From the NCBI RefSeq assembly GCF_003075035.1, contig NZ_QCZE01000001.1, positions 124,001 to 188,000 on the forward strand: 64,000 nucleotides of DNA, written 5' to 3'. The position numbers and the translations under genes were made by a program. Positions 55,370 to 64,000 of this stretch are shown here, piece after piece (the stretch's first letter is position 1; each line of letters opens with the position of its first letter). The notes beneath the pieces were generated by a model that saw nothing but the letters and a program-made list of their open reading frames with translations, was not told where the DNA came from and searched no databases. The DNA is from Zobellella maritima. GTDB lineage: Bacteria; Pseudomonadota; Gammaproteobacteria; Enterobacterales; Aeromonadaceae.

Positions 55370-56510
55370 GTCGCGTCCTTTACGTATTGGTCTGATCGCC
55401 GGGGAAGTATCCGGCGATACCCTGGGGGCCGGCCTGATCCGGGAGATTCGCAGCCATCACCCGGATGCCATTATCGAAGGCATCGCCGGGCCGCAGATGG
55501 TCGCCGCCGGCTGCACCGCCCTGTTCGAGATGGACGAGCTGGCGGTAATGGGGGTGGTGGAAGTACTGGGGCGCCTGCCCCGCATTCTTAAGATCCGTCG
55601 GCAGATCGTGCGCCATTTCATCGATAACCCGCCGGATGTGTTTGTGGGCATAGATGCGCCCGACTTCAACCTGGGGGTGGAGCACCGCCTGAAGAAGGCC
55701 GGCATCAGGACCATCCATTATGTCAGCCCCTCGGTCTGGGCCTGGCGACAAAGCCGTATCCACAAGATCAAGGCGGCCACCGATCTGGTGCTGGCCTTCC
55801 TGCCGTTTGAAAAAGCCTTCTACGATCGTTTCGATACCCCCTGCCGCTTTATCGGCCATACCCTGGCAGATCAAGTGCCCCTGGTACCCGATACCCTGGG
55901 TGCCCGCCTGCGCTTGGGATTGAAGCCGGACGCCAAATATCTGGCCCTGCTGCCGGGCAGCCGTCATGCGGAAGTGACCCTGCTGAGCCCTGTCTATCTG
56001 GAAGCCTGCAAGCAGCTGAAGGTGCGCCACCCCGATCTGGAATTCGTGGTGCCGCTAATCAACGAGAAGCGGCGGGAAGAGTTTCTAAAGATCAAGAGCC
56101 AGGTAGCGCCGACTCTGGAGATGACCCTGATCGAGGGCCAGGGGCGGGAAGCCATGGCCGCCAGCGATGTGGTGCTGCTGGCTTCCGGGACCGCTACCCT
56201 GGAAGCCATGCTGGCCAAAAAACCCATGGTGGTGGGCTACAAGCTCAGGGATTTCAGCTACTGGCTGGCCGAACGGCTGGTAAAAACCCCCTATATTTCC
56301 CTGCCCAACCTGCTGGCGGATCAGACCCTGGTCGCCGAGTTGGTCCAGCATGAATGCACACCGGGGCACATAGTGGACGAGATTGGCAAGCTGCTGGAAC
56401 ATGACAACAGCGAATTGATCGCTCACTTTACCCAGCTGCACAAGCAGATCCGCTGCACCGCCGATGAACAGGCGGCCCGTGCCGTACTGGAGCTGGCCGG
56501 ATTATCATGA
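55344..56510 (+). CDS. lpxB: Lipid-A-disaccharide synthase LpxB
   Basis: The 388-residue GT19 glycosyltransferase joins UDP-diacylglucosamine and lipid X. Typical runs are [45 protein letters not shown] and [26 protein letters not shown] precedes ATG 55344, which lies inside lpxA. Its stop overlaps rnhB by 4 bases, so lpxA-lpxB-rnhB-dnaE are tightly coupled. Confidence 0.98.
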   Translation: MNAGSFVPESRPLRIGLIAGEVSGDTLGAGLIREIRSHHPDAIIEGIAGPQMVAAGCTALFEMDELAVMGVVEVLGRLPRILKIRRQIVRHFIDNPPDVFVGIDAPDFNLGVEHRLKKAGIRTIHYVSPSVWAWRQSRIHKIKAATDLVLAFLPFEKAFYDRFDTPCRFIGHTLADQVPLVPDTLGARLRLGLKPDAKYLALLPGSRHAEVTLLSPVYLEACKQLKVRHPDLEFVVPLINEKRREEFLKIKSQVAPTLEMTLIEGQGREAMAASDVVLLASGTATLEAMLAKKPMVVGYKLRDFSYWLAERLVKTPYISLPNLLADQTLVAELVQHECTPGHIVDEIGKLLEHDNSELIAHFTQLHKQIRCTADEQAARAVLELAGLS

Positions 56511-57109
56511 CCGACATCGACTATCCTCAGGGACTGCTGGTGGCCGGGGTGGATGAAGTGGGCCGTGGGCCGCTGGTGGGCGACGTGGTGACCGCAGCGG
56601 TGATCCTGGATCCCGATAACCCCATCCCCGGTCTTAATGACTCGAAAAAACTCAGTGAAAAAAAACGCGAACAGCTGGCCGGGCTTATCCGTGAGCGGGC
56701 CCTGGCCTGGGCCATCGGCCGCTGTTCTCCGGCGGAGATCGATGAGCTCAATATACTGCAGGCCACCCTGCTGGCGATGAGTCGGGCGGTGGCGTCGCTC
56801 TCGCTGCAGCCGGGCTTCGTGTTTATCGACGGTAATCGTTGTCCGGCTTTACCCATGCCTGCCCGGGCCCTGGTCAAGGGCGACAGCCGGGTAGCGGAGA
56901 TCAGCGCCGCCTCCATCCTGGCCAAGGTGGCACGGGATCAGGAGATGGTCGAGCTGGATCAGCGTTATCCCGAATACGGTTTTGCCCGACACAAGGGCTA
57001 TCCCACCAAAGAGCATATGACGGCCCTGGCGCAATACGGTGCCCTGCCCGAACACAGGCGCAGCTTCAAGCCGGTTGCCCAGGTATTGGCGGATTTCGAT
57101 GTCACCTGA
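56507..57109 (+). CDS. rnhB: Ribonuclease HII
   Basis: The 200-residue enzyme nicks 5' of ribonucleotides in DNA and removes RNA from hybrids. The catalytic Asp-Glu pair is in [15 protein letters not shown]; a third Asp lies in [26 protein letters not shown] is the family's central run. It overlaps lpxB by 4 bases and dnaE by 11. Confidence 0.97.
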   Translation: MTDIDYPQGLLVAGVDEVGRGPLVGDVVTAAVILDPDNPIPGLNDSKKLSEKKREQLAGLIRERALAWAIGRCSPAEIDELNILQATLLAMSRAVASLSLQPGFVFIDGNRCPALPMPARALVKGDSRVAEISAASILAKVARDQEMVELDQRYPEYGFARHKGYPTKEHMTALAQYGALPEHRRSFKPVAQVLADFDVT

Positions 57110-60100
57110 ATTTATCCATCTGCGCATTCACTCCGATTTTTCCATGATCGACGGCCTGGCCAAGATAGGGCCGATCACCGGGCGGGTGAAGGAATTGGGT
57201 TACCCGGCGTTGGCGCTGACCGACCAGATGAACCTCTGCGGCCTGGTGCGATTTTACGGTGATGCCCACGGCAAGGGACTCAAGCCCATAGTCGGAACCG
57301 ATATCTGGGTACAGGAAGAGCCGGGCGGGCAGGTGTTTCGCCTGCTGCTGCTGGCCATGGACAACACCGGCTACCAGAATATTACCCTGCTGATCTCCCG
57401 GGCCTATGAGCGCGGTCATGTGGATCACAGACCCGTGGTGGACAAAGACTGGCTGGCCGAACACAATGAAGGGATTATCGTGTTGTCCGGCGGCCGGGAA
57501 GGTGATGTGGGCATCGGCCTGCTGAAGGGCAATCAGGTGATGGTGACCCGGAGCCTGGCTTTCTATCAACAGCATTTTCCCGATCGCTTCTACCTGGAAT
57601 TGCTGCGTACCGAGCGGCCGGATGAAGAAAGTTACCTGCATATGGCGGTGGCGCTGGCGACCGAGGCGGGCCTGCCGGTGGTGGCCACCAACGAGGTGGT
57701 ATTCCTCGACAAGGACGACTTCGACGCCCATGAAATCCGGGTCGCCATCCACGACGGCTTTACCCTGGATGACAAGCGCCGCCCCCGTCGTTACAGTGCC
57801 CAGCAATACCTGAAAAGTGCTGAGGAAATGGCTGAGCTGTTCGCCGACATCCCCGAGGCACTGGCCAACACGGTGGAAATCGCCAAGCGTTGCAATGTCA
57901 CCGTGCGCCTGGGCGAGTATTTCCTGCCGGACTTTCCCACCGGCGACATGAGCATCGAGGACTACCTGGTCAAATGCTCCGAGACAGGGCTGGAAGAGCG
58001 GCTGGCGTTCCTGTTTCCGGATCCACAGGTGCGTGCCGACAAGCGCGGGGAGTACGACGAGCGGCTGGCGATCGAGCTCAAGGTGATCAACCAGATGGGC
58101 TTTCCCGGCTACTTCCTGATCGTGATGGAATTTATCCAGTGGTCCAAGGATAACGGCATACCGGTCGGCCCCGGACGGGGCTCGGGCGCCGGCTCGCTGG
58201 TGGCCTATGCGCTCAAGATCACCGACCTGGATCCGCTGGAATTCGATCTGCTGTTCGAGCGCTTCCTCAACCCGGAGCGGGTGTCGATGCCCGACTTCGA
58301 TATCGACTTCTGCATGGACCGGCGTGATGAGGTAATCGATCATGTGGCCGAGCTCTACGGCCGGGATGCGGTCTCCCAGATCATCACCTTCGGCACCATG
58401 GCCGCCAAGGCGGTGGTGCGTGATGTGGGCCGGGTGCTGGGCCATCCCTACGGTTTCGTCGACCGCATCTCCAAGCTGATCCCGCCGGATCCGGGCATGA
58501 CCCTGGCCAAGGCCTTCGAGGTCGAGCCCAAGCTGCCGGAGATTTACGATCAGGACGAAGAGGTCAGGGCGCTGATCGACATGGCGCGCAAGCTGGAAGG
58601 GGTGACCCGTAATGCCGGCAAGCATGCCGGCGGCGTAGTCATCGCGCCGACCCGCATTACTGACTTCTCGCCCCTGTATTGCGACGAGGCCGGCCGCAAC
58701 CCGGTGACCCAGTTCGACAAGAACGACGTGGAATATGCGGGCCTGGTCAAGTTCGACTTCCTCGGCCTGCGCACCCTGACCATTATCGACTGGGCCCTGG
58801 GCATGGTAAACCCGCGGCTGGCCAAAGAAGGCAAGCCGCCGGTTGATATCGCCGCCATTCCCATCGACGACGCGGCCTCCTTCAAGCTGCTGAAACGGGC
58901 CGAAAGCACGGCGGTATTCCAGCTCGAATCCCGCGGCATGAAGGACTTGATCAAGCGGCTGCAGCCCGACTGTTTCGAGGACATGATAGCCCTGGTGGCG
59001 CTGTTCCGTCCCGGCCCGCTGCAATCGGGCATGGTGGACAACTTTATCGACCGCAAGCATGGGCGCGAGGCGGTGTCTTACCCGGATGCCCAGTGGCAGC
59101 ATGAATCGCTCAAGCCCATTCTCGAGCCTACCTACGGTATCATCCTCTATCAGGAGCAGGTGATGCAGATAGCCCAGGTGCTGGCGGGCTATTCCCTCGG
59201 CGGCGCCGATCTGCTGCGGCGGGCCATGGGCAAGAAAAAGCCCGAGGAGATGGCCAAGCAACGGGCCGGCTTCGAGGCCGGCGCTGTGGCCAACGGCATC
59301 GACGGCGAACTGGCGATGAAGATCTTCGACCTGGTGGAGAAATTCGCCGGTTACGGCTTCAACAAGTCTCACTCCGCCGCCTATGCCCTGGTGTCCTACC
59401 AGACCCTGTGGCTGAAGACCCACTATCCGGCCGAATTTATGGCGGCGGTGATGACCGCAGATATGGACAACACCGACAAGGTGGTAACCCTGGTCGACGA
59501 ATGCCAGCGCATGGGCCTGACCCTGCTGCCACCGGATGTGAACTCGGGCCGTTACCGCTTTACCGTTAATGAGCAGGGCCATATCGTCTACGGCATTGGC
59601 GCCATCAAGGGCGTCGGTGAGGCGCCGATTGAGTCGATTCTTGCCGCTCGCGAGCAGGGGGGGGCGTTCCGGGATCTGTTCGATTTCTGCAACCGGGTGG
59701 ATCTCAAGAAGCTCAACAAAAGGGTGATGGAAAAGCTGATTCTGTCCGGTGCCATGGACCGCCTCGGCCCCCATCGTGCCTCGTTGATGGCGACCCTGGA
59801 AGAAGCCATGAAAGCGGCCGATCAGCACGCCAGGGCCGAAGCCCTGGGCCAGGGCGATATGTTCGGGGTGCTGGTTGAAGAAGCGCATACCGAGCATGCC
59901 TTTGCTGATGTGCCGGCCTGGCCGGACAAGGTCTGGCTGGAAGGCGAGCGGGATACCCTGGGTCTCTACCTGACCGGCCACCCGATCAACCAGTACAGCC
60001 GTGAGCTGCGCCACTATACCAGCGGCCGTTTGATCGAGCTGCAGGCCACCGGCCGGGACAAGACAGCCACGGCGGCGGGGCTGGTGATTGCCGCTCGGGT

Positions 60101-60569
60101 GATGACCACCAAGCGGGGCAACCGCATGGGTATCCTTACCCTGGACGACAAATCCGGCCGCTTGGACGTGACTCTGTTCTCGGAGGCCCTGACCCGCTAT
60201 GAGCACCTGCTGGAAAAAGACAAAATTCTGGTCATTAGTGGCCAGATTAGCTTTGATGACTTCTCCGGTGGCCTTAAAATGTCGGCGCGCGAAGTTATGG
60301 TCATCGATGAGGCCCGGGAGCGTTATGCCCGAGGGGTACATCTGAGTATTAGCCGAGCCCAGATAGACGAGGGCTTTTTTTCACGTTTTCTGGACATACT
60401 CACCCCTGTGAGGGCCGGGGTATGTCCTGTCCGAGTGACCTATCATAGACCGGGGGCCCGGGCTCAGTTAACACTGGGAACCGAGTGGCGGGTAACCCCG
60501 ACGGACCAGATGCTGGAACAATTACAGCAGCTACTTGGCGCCGATAAGGTCGAGCTGATTTTTGAATAG
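57099..60569 (+). CDS. dnaE: DNA polymerase III alpha subunit
   Basis: The 1156-residue replicative polymerase has the N-terminal PHP domain ([15 protein letters not shown]), the catalytic palm with Asp residues in [16 protein letters not shown], fingers and thumb, a helix-hairpin-helix region, an OB fold (about 970-1060) and a C-terminal tau-binding domain. ATG 57099 ([13 protein letters not shown]) is chosen; the earlier in-frame ATG at 57039 lies inside rnhB and adds unrelated residues. Confidence 0.99.
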   Translation: MSPEFIHLRIHSDFSMIDGLAKIGPITGRVKELGYPALALTDQMNLCGLVRFYGDAHGKGLKPIVGTDIWVQEEPGGQVFRLLLLAMDNTGYQNITLLISRAYERGHVDHRPVVDKDWLAEHNEGIIVLSGGREGDVGIGLLKGNQVMVTRSLAFYQQHFPDRFYLELLRTERPDEESYLHMAVALATEAGLPVVATNEVVFLDKDDFDAHEIRVAIHDGFTLDDKRRPRRYSAQQYLKSAEEMAELFADIPEALANTVEIAKRCNVTVRLGEYFLPDFPTGDMSIEDYLVKCSETGLEERLAFLFPDPQVRADKRGEYDERLAIELKVINQMGFPGYFLIVMEFIQWSKDNGIPVGPGRGSGAGSLVAYALKITDLDPLEFDLLFERFLNPERVSMPDFDIDFCMDRRDEVIDHVAELYGRDAVSQIITFGTMAAKAVVRDVGRVLGHPYGFVDRISKLIPPDPGMTLAKAFEVEPKLPEIYDQDEEVRALIDMARKLEGVTRNAGKHAGGVVIAPTRITDFSPLYCDEAGRNPVTQFDKNDVEYAGLVKFDFLGLRTLTIIDWALGMVNPRLAKEGKPPVDIAAIPIDDAASFKLLKRAESTAVFQLESRGMKDLIKRLQPDCFEDMIALVALFRPGPLQSGMVDNFIDRKHGREAVSYPDAQWQHESLKPILEPTYGIILYQEQVMQIAQVLAGYSLGGADLLRRAMGKKKPEEMAKQRAGFEAGAVANGIDGELAMKIFDLVEKFAGYGFNKSHSAAYALVSYQTLWLKTHYPAEFMAAVMTADMDNTDKVVTLVDECQRMGLTLLPPDVNSGRYRFTVNEQGHIVYGIGAIKGVGEAPIESILAAREQGGAFRDLFDFCNRVDLKKLNKRVMEKLILSGAMDRLGPHRASLMATLEEAMKAADQHARAEALGQGDMFGVLVEEAHTEHAFADVPAWPDKVWLEGERDTLGLYLTGHPINQYSRELRHYTSGRLIELQATGRDKTATAAGLVIAARVMTTKRGNRMGILTLDDKSGRLDVTLFSEALTRYEHLLEKDKILVISGQISFDDFSGGLKMSAREVMVIDEARERYARGVHLSISRAQIDEGFFSRFLDILTPVRAGVCPVRVTYHRPGARAQLTLGTEWRVTPTDQMLEQLQQLLGADKVELIFE

Positions 60570-60578
60570 AGGGGACCT

Positions 60579-61535
60579 ATGAGCCACCATTTTCTGGATT
60601 TCGAACAACCCATCGCTGAGCTGCAGGCTCAGATTGAAGAGCTCAGACATGTAAGTGAAGGGGACGGCCTGGATATCGACCTGGACGAAGAGGTCAAACG
60701 CCTGGAACTCAAGCGGGATGAACTGACCAAGAAGGTATTCGGTAACCTGGGTCCCTGGCAGATCTCCCAGCTGGCACGCCATCCGCGCCGGCCCTATACC
60801 CTGGATTACATCGAGCTGATGTTCGGCGAGTTCGACGAACTGGCCGGCGACCGCGCCTACGCGGATGACAAGGCCATCGTCGGCGGCGTGGCCCGTTTCG
60901 AAGGGCGTCCGGTGATGGTTATCGGCCAGCAGAAGGGCCGGGAAACCAAGGAAAAGATCCGCCGCAACTTCGGTATGCCCCGTCCCGAGGGTTACCGCAA
61001 GGCGCTGCGCCTGATGGAAATGGCCGAACGCTTCAAAATGCCGATCCTGACCTTTATCGACACCCCGGGTGCCTATCCGGGGGTGGGGGCCGAAGAACGC
61101 GGTCAGTCTGAAGCCATCGCCCGCAACCTCAAGGTCATGGCCGGCCTCAAGACCCCCATTGTCTGTACCGTGATCGGTGAAGGCGGCTCTGGTGGCGCCC
61201 TGGCCATCGGTGTGGGCGACCGGGTCAACATGCTGCAGTACTCCACCTATTCGGTGATCTCTCCCGAGGGCTGTGCCTCCATCCTGTGGAAGAGTGCCGA
61301 CAAGGCTCCGGTGGCGGCCGAGGCGATGGGCATTACCGCCGGCCGTATCAAGGAGCTGGGCCTGATCGACAATCTGGTGGAAGAGCCGATGGGCGGTGCG
61401 CACAGCAACCCGGCGTTGGTCGCCGAGCGGCTGAAAGAGCGGCTGCTGGCCGATCTGGCCGAGCTGGACCTGCTGGATACCGATGCCTTGCTGGAGCAGC
61501 GTTACCAGCGATTGATGAAGTACGGTTACTGCTAA
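60579..61535 (+). CDS. accA: Acetyl-CoA carboxylase carboxyltransferase alpha subunit
   Basis: The 318-residue crotonase-fold subunit works with AccD to transfer CO2 from biotin to acetyl-CoA, the first step of fatty acid synthesis. Runs [28 protein letters not shown] and [15 protein letters not shown] are diagnostic. It sits 9 bases after dnaE, as in E. coli, and is followed by a strong terminator. Confidence 0.98.
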   Translation: MSHHFLDFEQPIAELQAQIEELRHVSEGDGLDIDLDEEVKRLELKRDELTKKVFGNLGPWQISQLARHPRRPYTLDYIELMFGEFDELAGDRAYADDKAIVGGVARFEGRPVMVIGQQKGRETKEKIRRNFGMPRPEGYRKALRLMEMAERFKMPILTFIDTPGAYPGVGAEERGQSEAIARNLKVMAGLKTPIVCTVIGEGGSGGALAIGVGDRVNMLQYSTYSVISPEGCASILWKSADKAPVAAEAMGITAGRIKELGLIDNLVEEPMGGAHSNPALVAERLKERLLADLAELDLLDTDALLEQRYQRLMKYGYC

Positions 61536-61568
61536 CGCCGTCGGTGTTAAGCAGACAGACACCTGATG

Positions 61569-61605
61569 AACTGAAGCGCCAGTGGGCGCTTCAGTTATTG
61601 TGTTT
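61569..61605 (+). terminator. Terminator after accA
   Basis: Perfect 12-bp stem AACTGAAGCGCC/GGCGCTTCAGTT with a 4-base loop, then ATTGTGTTT. Confidence 0.88.
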
Positions 61606-61650
61606 CCCCTCCTGTTTCTTACAATGATCTTTTATCGCTGACATCCCACC

Positions 61651-62976
61651 ATGGATCTATACCGCCACTTTTGTCGACAGCTAGCCGAATCGGGTCTTCA
61701 TGGAGACTTGCTGGTGGCCTTTAGCGGTGGCCTGGACTCGACCGTACTGCTGACGCTGGCCGCCCGCCTGGCACGGGAGCAAGGCCGCTCGGTACGGGCT
61801 GTGCATATTCACCATGGCCTGCAGGCGGTGGCGGACGGCTGGCCGGCCCATTGCGTTCGAGTAGCGGCGTCACTGGGTATTAAGTGTCAGACGTTGCAGG
61901 TGCAGGTCAATTTGGGTCCCAGGATAAGCCTGGAGGCGGCGGCCCGGGACGCCCGCTATCAGGCACTGGCCGGGGTCATGCAGACCGGGGATGTGCTGCT
62001 GACGGGCCATCATCTCGATGATCAGACCGAAACCCTGTTGCTGGCGCTGAAACGCGGGGCCGGTATGGAGGGGCTGGCCGCCATGCCGGATATCAAGCCT
62101 CTTGGTCCGGGACGACAGTGGCGGCCCTTGCTGGATTTGTCCCGACTCCAACTGGAGCAGTTTGCCCACCAGGAAGGGTTGAGCTGGATTACCGATCCGA
62201 GCAATACCGACAGCCGCTTCGATCGCAACTTTCTGCGCAACGAAGTATTGCCCGCCATACTGGCCCGCTGGCCGGCCTTCAACCGCACTGTGGCCCGCAG
62301 CGCCGAGCTCTGTGCCGAGCAGGCCGAGTTGGCGGCCGAGCTGGCGGAGCAGGATCTGACCGGGATGGTGGGAGACCATCAGTCGTTGTCCATAGCGGGC
62401 CTGCAGGAATTGTCTGCCGCTCGACGGCATAACGCCCTGCGCCATTGGCTGCAGGCCCAGGGGGTCTATTGTAGCCGCCTGCAGTTGCATACCGTTTGGC
62501 AGGAGGTGGCGCTGGCCCGGGACGATGCTACCCCCCTGCTGGTTTTGGGCGAGCGGCAGATACGCCGCTATCGGCAGCGGCTCTATGTGCTGTGCGGCGA
62601 AGCGGTGCCCCGGCCATGTGCCGGGCTGGCGGCGGATACCTGGCTGGAGCTGGGAGTGGGACGGTTACGGCTGCAGTATCGGTCGGCAGAGCCGGGCCTG
62701 AGCCCGGCTCTGGATCCCGGGCAGTTGCACATTGCGTTTGGTACCCAGGGAGTACGGGCCCATCCGCTCGGGCGAGCCGGTTCCCGCCCCCTTAAAAAAC
62801 TGTGGCAGGAATACCGGGTACCGCCCTGGCAGCGTGATCGGGTGCCGCTGTTGTTTGATGGCGAGCGCCTGGTGGCCGCGGTCGGGGTGTTTATCTGCCG
62901 TGATTTCGCAAGCCAGCCCGGGGGCCCCTCGTGGCAGCTGGAGTGGCAGTCCAATGTCCAGCAGGGGGGGCCATGA
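61651..62976 (+). CDS. tilS: tRNA(Ile)-lysidine synthetase TilS
   Basis: The 441-residue enzyme puts lysine on C34 of the minor tRNA-Ile so that it reads AUA. The PP-loop is VAFSGGLDSTVLL near residue 23; LTGHHLDDQTETLLLALKRGAG and the C-terminal VPPWQRDRVPLLFDGERLVAAVG segment fit the family. It follows accA after a terminator, as in several gammaproteobacteria. Confidence 0.96.
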   Translation: MDLYRHFCRQLAESGLHGDLLVAFSGGLDSTVLLTLAARLAREQGRSVRAVHIHHGLQAVADGWPAHCVRVAASLGIKCQTLQVQVNLGPRISLEAAARDARYQALAGVMQTGDVLLTGHHLDDQTETLLLALKRGAGMEGLAAMPDIKPLGPGRQWRPLLDLSRLQLEQFAHQEGLSWITDPSNTDSRFDRNFLRNEVLPAILARWPAFNRTVARSAELCAEQAELAAELAEQDLTGMVGDHQSLSIAGLQELSAARRHNALRHWLQAQGVYCSRLQLHTVWQEVALARDDATPLLVLGERQIRRYRQRLYVLCGEAVPRPCAGLAADTWLELGVGRLRLQYRSAEPGLSPALDPGQLHIAFGTQGVRAHPLGRAGSRPLKKLWQEYRVPPWQRDRVPLLFDGERLVAAVGVFICRDFASQPGGPSWQLEWQSNVQQGGP

Positions 62977-63109
62977 CTGATCATCATCTTGCCGCCGCTG
63001 TTTTGGGCCCACTAAACAGCAGGCTAAGCACCTGGCCCCGCAGCGTCACAGTGCCCGTTACCACAATACACAGTAACGGCATCCTCTTAGCTATCTGAGC
63101 CGCTATCGC

Positions 63110-64000
63110 TCAGCCGGTCTTGCGCAGATCCAGGGGCACCGACAGGAAATTGCAGATCTCGGTCAGTCGGTCATGGGTATCCTGGTAACCCAGCTCGATC
63201 AGCTCCTGGCAATATTCCTTTTCAAACAGCAGGAAACTGGCCAGGCCGGTGGCATCCCCGGCATCGACCCCGAACAGTCGCAGCATGGCCCTGATATTGA
63301 ACGGTAGCCGGTGGAAGTGCTTCTCGGTCAGCTCGTCCAGGTTCTGGCTTGGTTTGAGCACCAGATTGTCGATATGACGCAGGGAGATCTGGGCGCGTTT
63401 ATGTTCCGGGATCAGCTTGATGGTACTGTTAATGCGCTGCAGCCGCTCTATGTCCGAGGTCAGGGCATCGGTGAAGATGGTATCCAGCAGATGGCCGGCA
63501 ATATCCGAGCTGCTGGGGTCACTGCTGAGCATGCCCGGCTGGGCTTCTTCGGTGGCCAGACTGACAATCAGTATCTTGTCGGCACCGAGATGAATGGCCG
63601 GGCTTAACGGGTTGAGCTGGTGGATGGAGCCATCCCCGTAAAAATGGTTTTGCAGCCGACAGGGCTGGAAGATAAAGGGCAGGGCGCTGCTGGCCATCAG
63701 GTGAGGCGTGGCGATAATGGCCGCCCGCCCCGAACGACCGGCCCTGGCCCAGGCCTGGTGATGGGGCCGGCCCTGAAAGAAGGTAGTGGAATCACCGGTG
63801 TTGTAATTGGAAGCGGTTACCGCCAGCACCTCGAGGGCGCCGTAGAGCAGGTTGTTGTCGATACGCTGGAAATCGATCAGCTTTTCCAGCAGCCGTTCCA
63901 GGGGGCTGTTGTCAAACAGCGGCAAGGCCATCTGGGCGGGGCGGCCCAGCAGTCCGGACAGCAGGCTCTTGAGGGAATGGCTGACAATCTTGCCGGCCTG
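63110..64000 (-). CDS. Patatin-like phospholipase, N-terminal part beyond the window
   Basis: The frame is open to base 64000, so only the last 296 codons are seen. ASSALPFIFQP and the catalytic-Asp region FYGDGSIHQLNPLSPAIHLGADKILIV are typical of the C-terminal half of a patatin domain. The nucleophile GxSxG motif should lie outside the window. An ATG at 63931 is internal, not the true start. Role and substrate are unknown; related bacterial proteins are lipid acyl hydrolases. It converges on tilS. Confidence 0.8.
   Translation of the reverse strand, partial: QAGKIVSHSLKSLLSGLLGRPAQMALPLFDNSPLERLLEKLIDFQRIDNNLLYGALEVLAVTASNYNTGDSTTFFQGRPHHQAWARAGRSGRAAIIATPHLMASSALPFIFQPCRLQNHFYGDGSIHQLNPLSPAIHLGADKILIVSLATEEAQPGMLSSDPSSSDIAGHLLDTIFTDALTSDIERLQRINSTIKLIPEHKRAQISLRHIDNLVLKPSQNLDELTEKHFHRLPFNIRAMLRLFGVDAGDATGLASFLLFEKEYCQELIELGYQDTHDRLTEICNFLSVPLDLRKTG

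Noticed and set aside
57102-60341. 1079-codon open frame antisense to dnaE
   Set aside because: It mirrors dnaE codon bias, has no family resemblance and no ribosome site; a shadow frame of a G+C-rich gene.
63053-63080. GCCCGTTAC/GTAACGGC inverted repeat between tilS and the patatin gene as a terminator
   Set aside because: The stem has a bulge and there is no T tract on either strand; too weak to list as a terminator.

Overview
The window is chromosomal DNA from a gammaproteobacterium. Its core genes resemble Escherichia coli in sequence and local order. The repeats and some gene order point towards a marine Aeromonadaceae-type organism (for example the Oceanimonas/Oceanisphaera/Zobellella group), but that placement is inference and I could not test it. 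Nearly all of it is conserved housekeeping DNA. The accessory parts are the left edge (surface sugar genes), some intergenic repeats, and a few small insertions between normally adjacent genes.

Layout. 1-2.9 kb: the end of a surface-polysaccharide cluster (a DegT-type aminotransferase cut by the left edge, and a large membrane-anchored UDP-sugar 4,6-dehydratase), more A+T-rich than the rest and ending near the 3' end of tmRNA. 3.7-14 kb: ssrA-smpB (trans-translation), ratA-ratB, bamE, udp, recN (SOS boxes), nadK, then grpE-dnaK-dnaJ with sigma-32 promoters. 14.1-20.5 kb: greA, yhbY, rlmE-ftsH, folP-glmM, secG. 20.5-31 kb: tRNA-Leu(GAG), initiator tRNA, then rimP-nusA-infB-rbfA-truB-rpsO and pnp, with a ring-cleaving dioxygenase gene lying between rpsO and pnp. 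31-39.7 kb: zntB, pdxH, a GNAT acetyltransferase, roxA, purB-hflD-mnmA, nudJ-rluE. 39.8-41.1 kb: icd. 41.3-63 kb: map, rpsB-tsf-pyrH-frr-uppS-cdsA-dxr-rseP-bamA-skp-lpxD-fabZ-lpxA-lpxB-rnhB-dnaE-accA-tilS, the classic envelope/translation block. The right edge cuts a patatin-like phospholipase gene.

How the genes fit together. Most encode translation and RNA metabolism (ribosomal proteins, EF-Ts, IF-2, RRF, tRNA/rRNA modification, PNPase, tmRNA/SmpB), protein quality control (DnaK system, FtsH, RseP), and outer-membrane construction (LpxA/B/D, FabZ, BamA, BamE, Skp, CdsA, UppS, Dxr). Regulation visible in the sequence includes two LexA-type boxes before recN, sigma-32 promoters before grpE and dnaK, and many intrinsic terminators.

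The most unusual signals are non-coding. (i) Arrays of a degenerate heptamer (consensus GAAGCNN) start within about 10 bases of the stop codons of glmM, the GNAT gene, roxA, bamA and purB, mostly as inverted pairs; one pair is a perfect 6-copy and 9-copy array. (ii) REP-like clusters bracket recN. (iii) A 53-bp two-hairpin repeat occurs in two intergenic regions. (iv) A roughly 130-bp element with inverted ends lies after icd. I see no CRISPR array, intact insertion sequence, phage or recognisable defence system.
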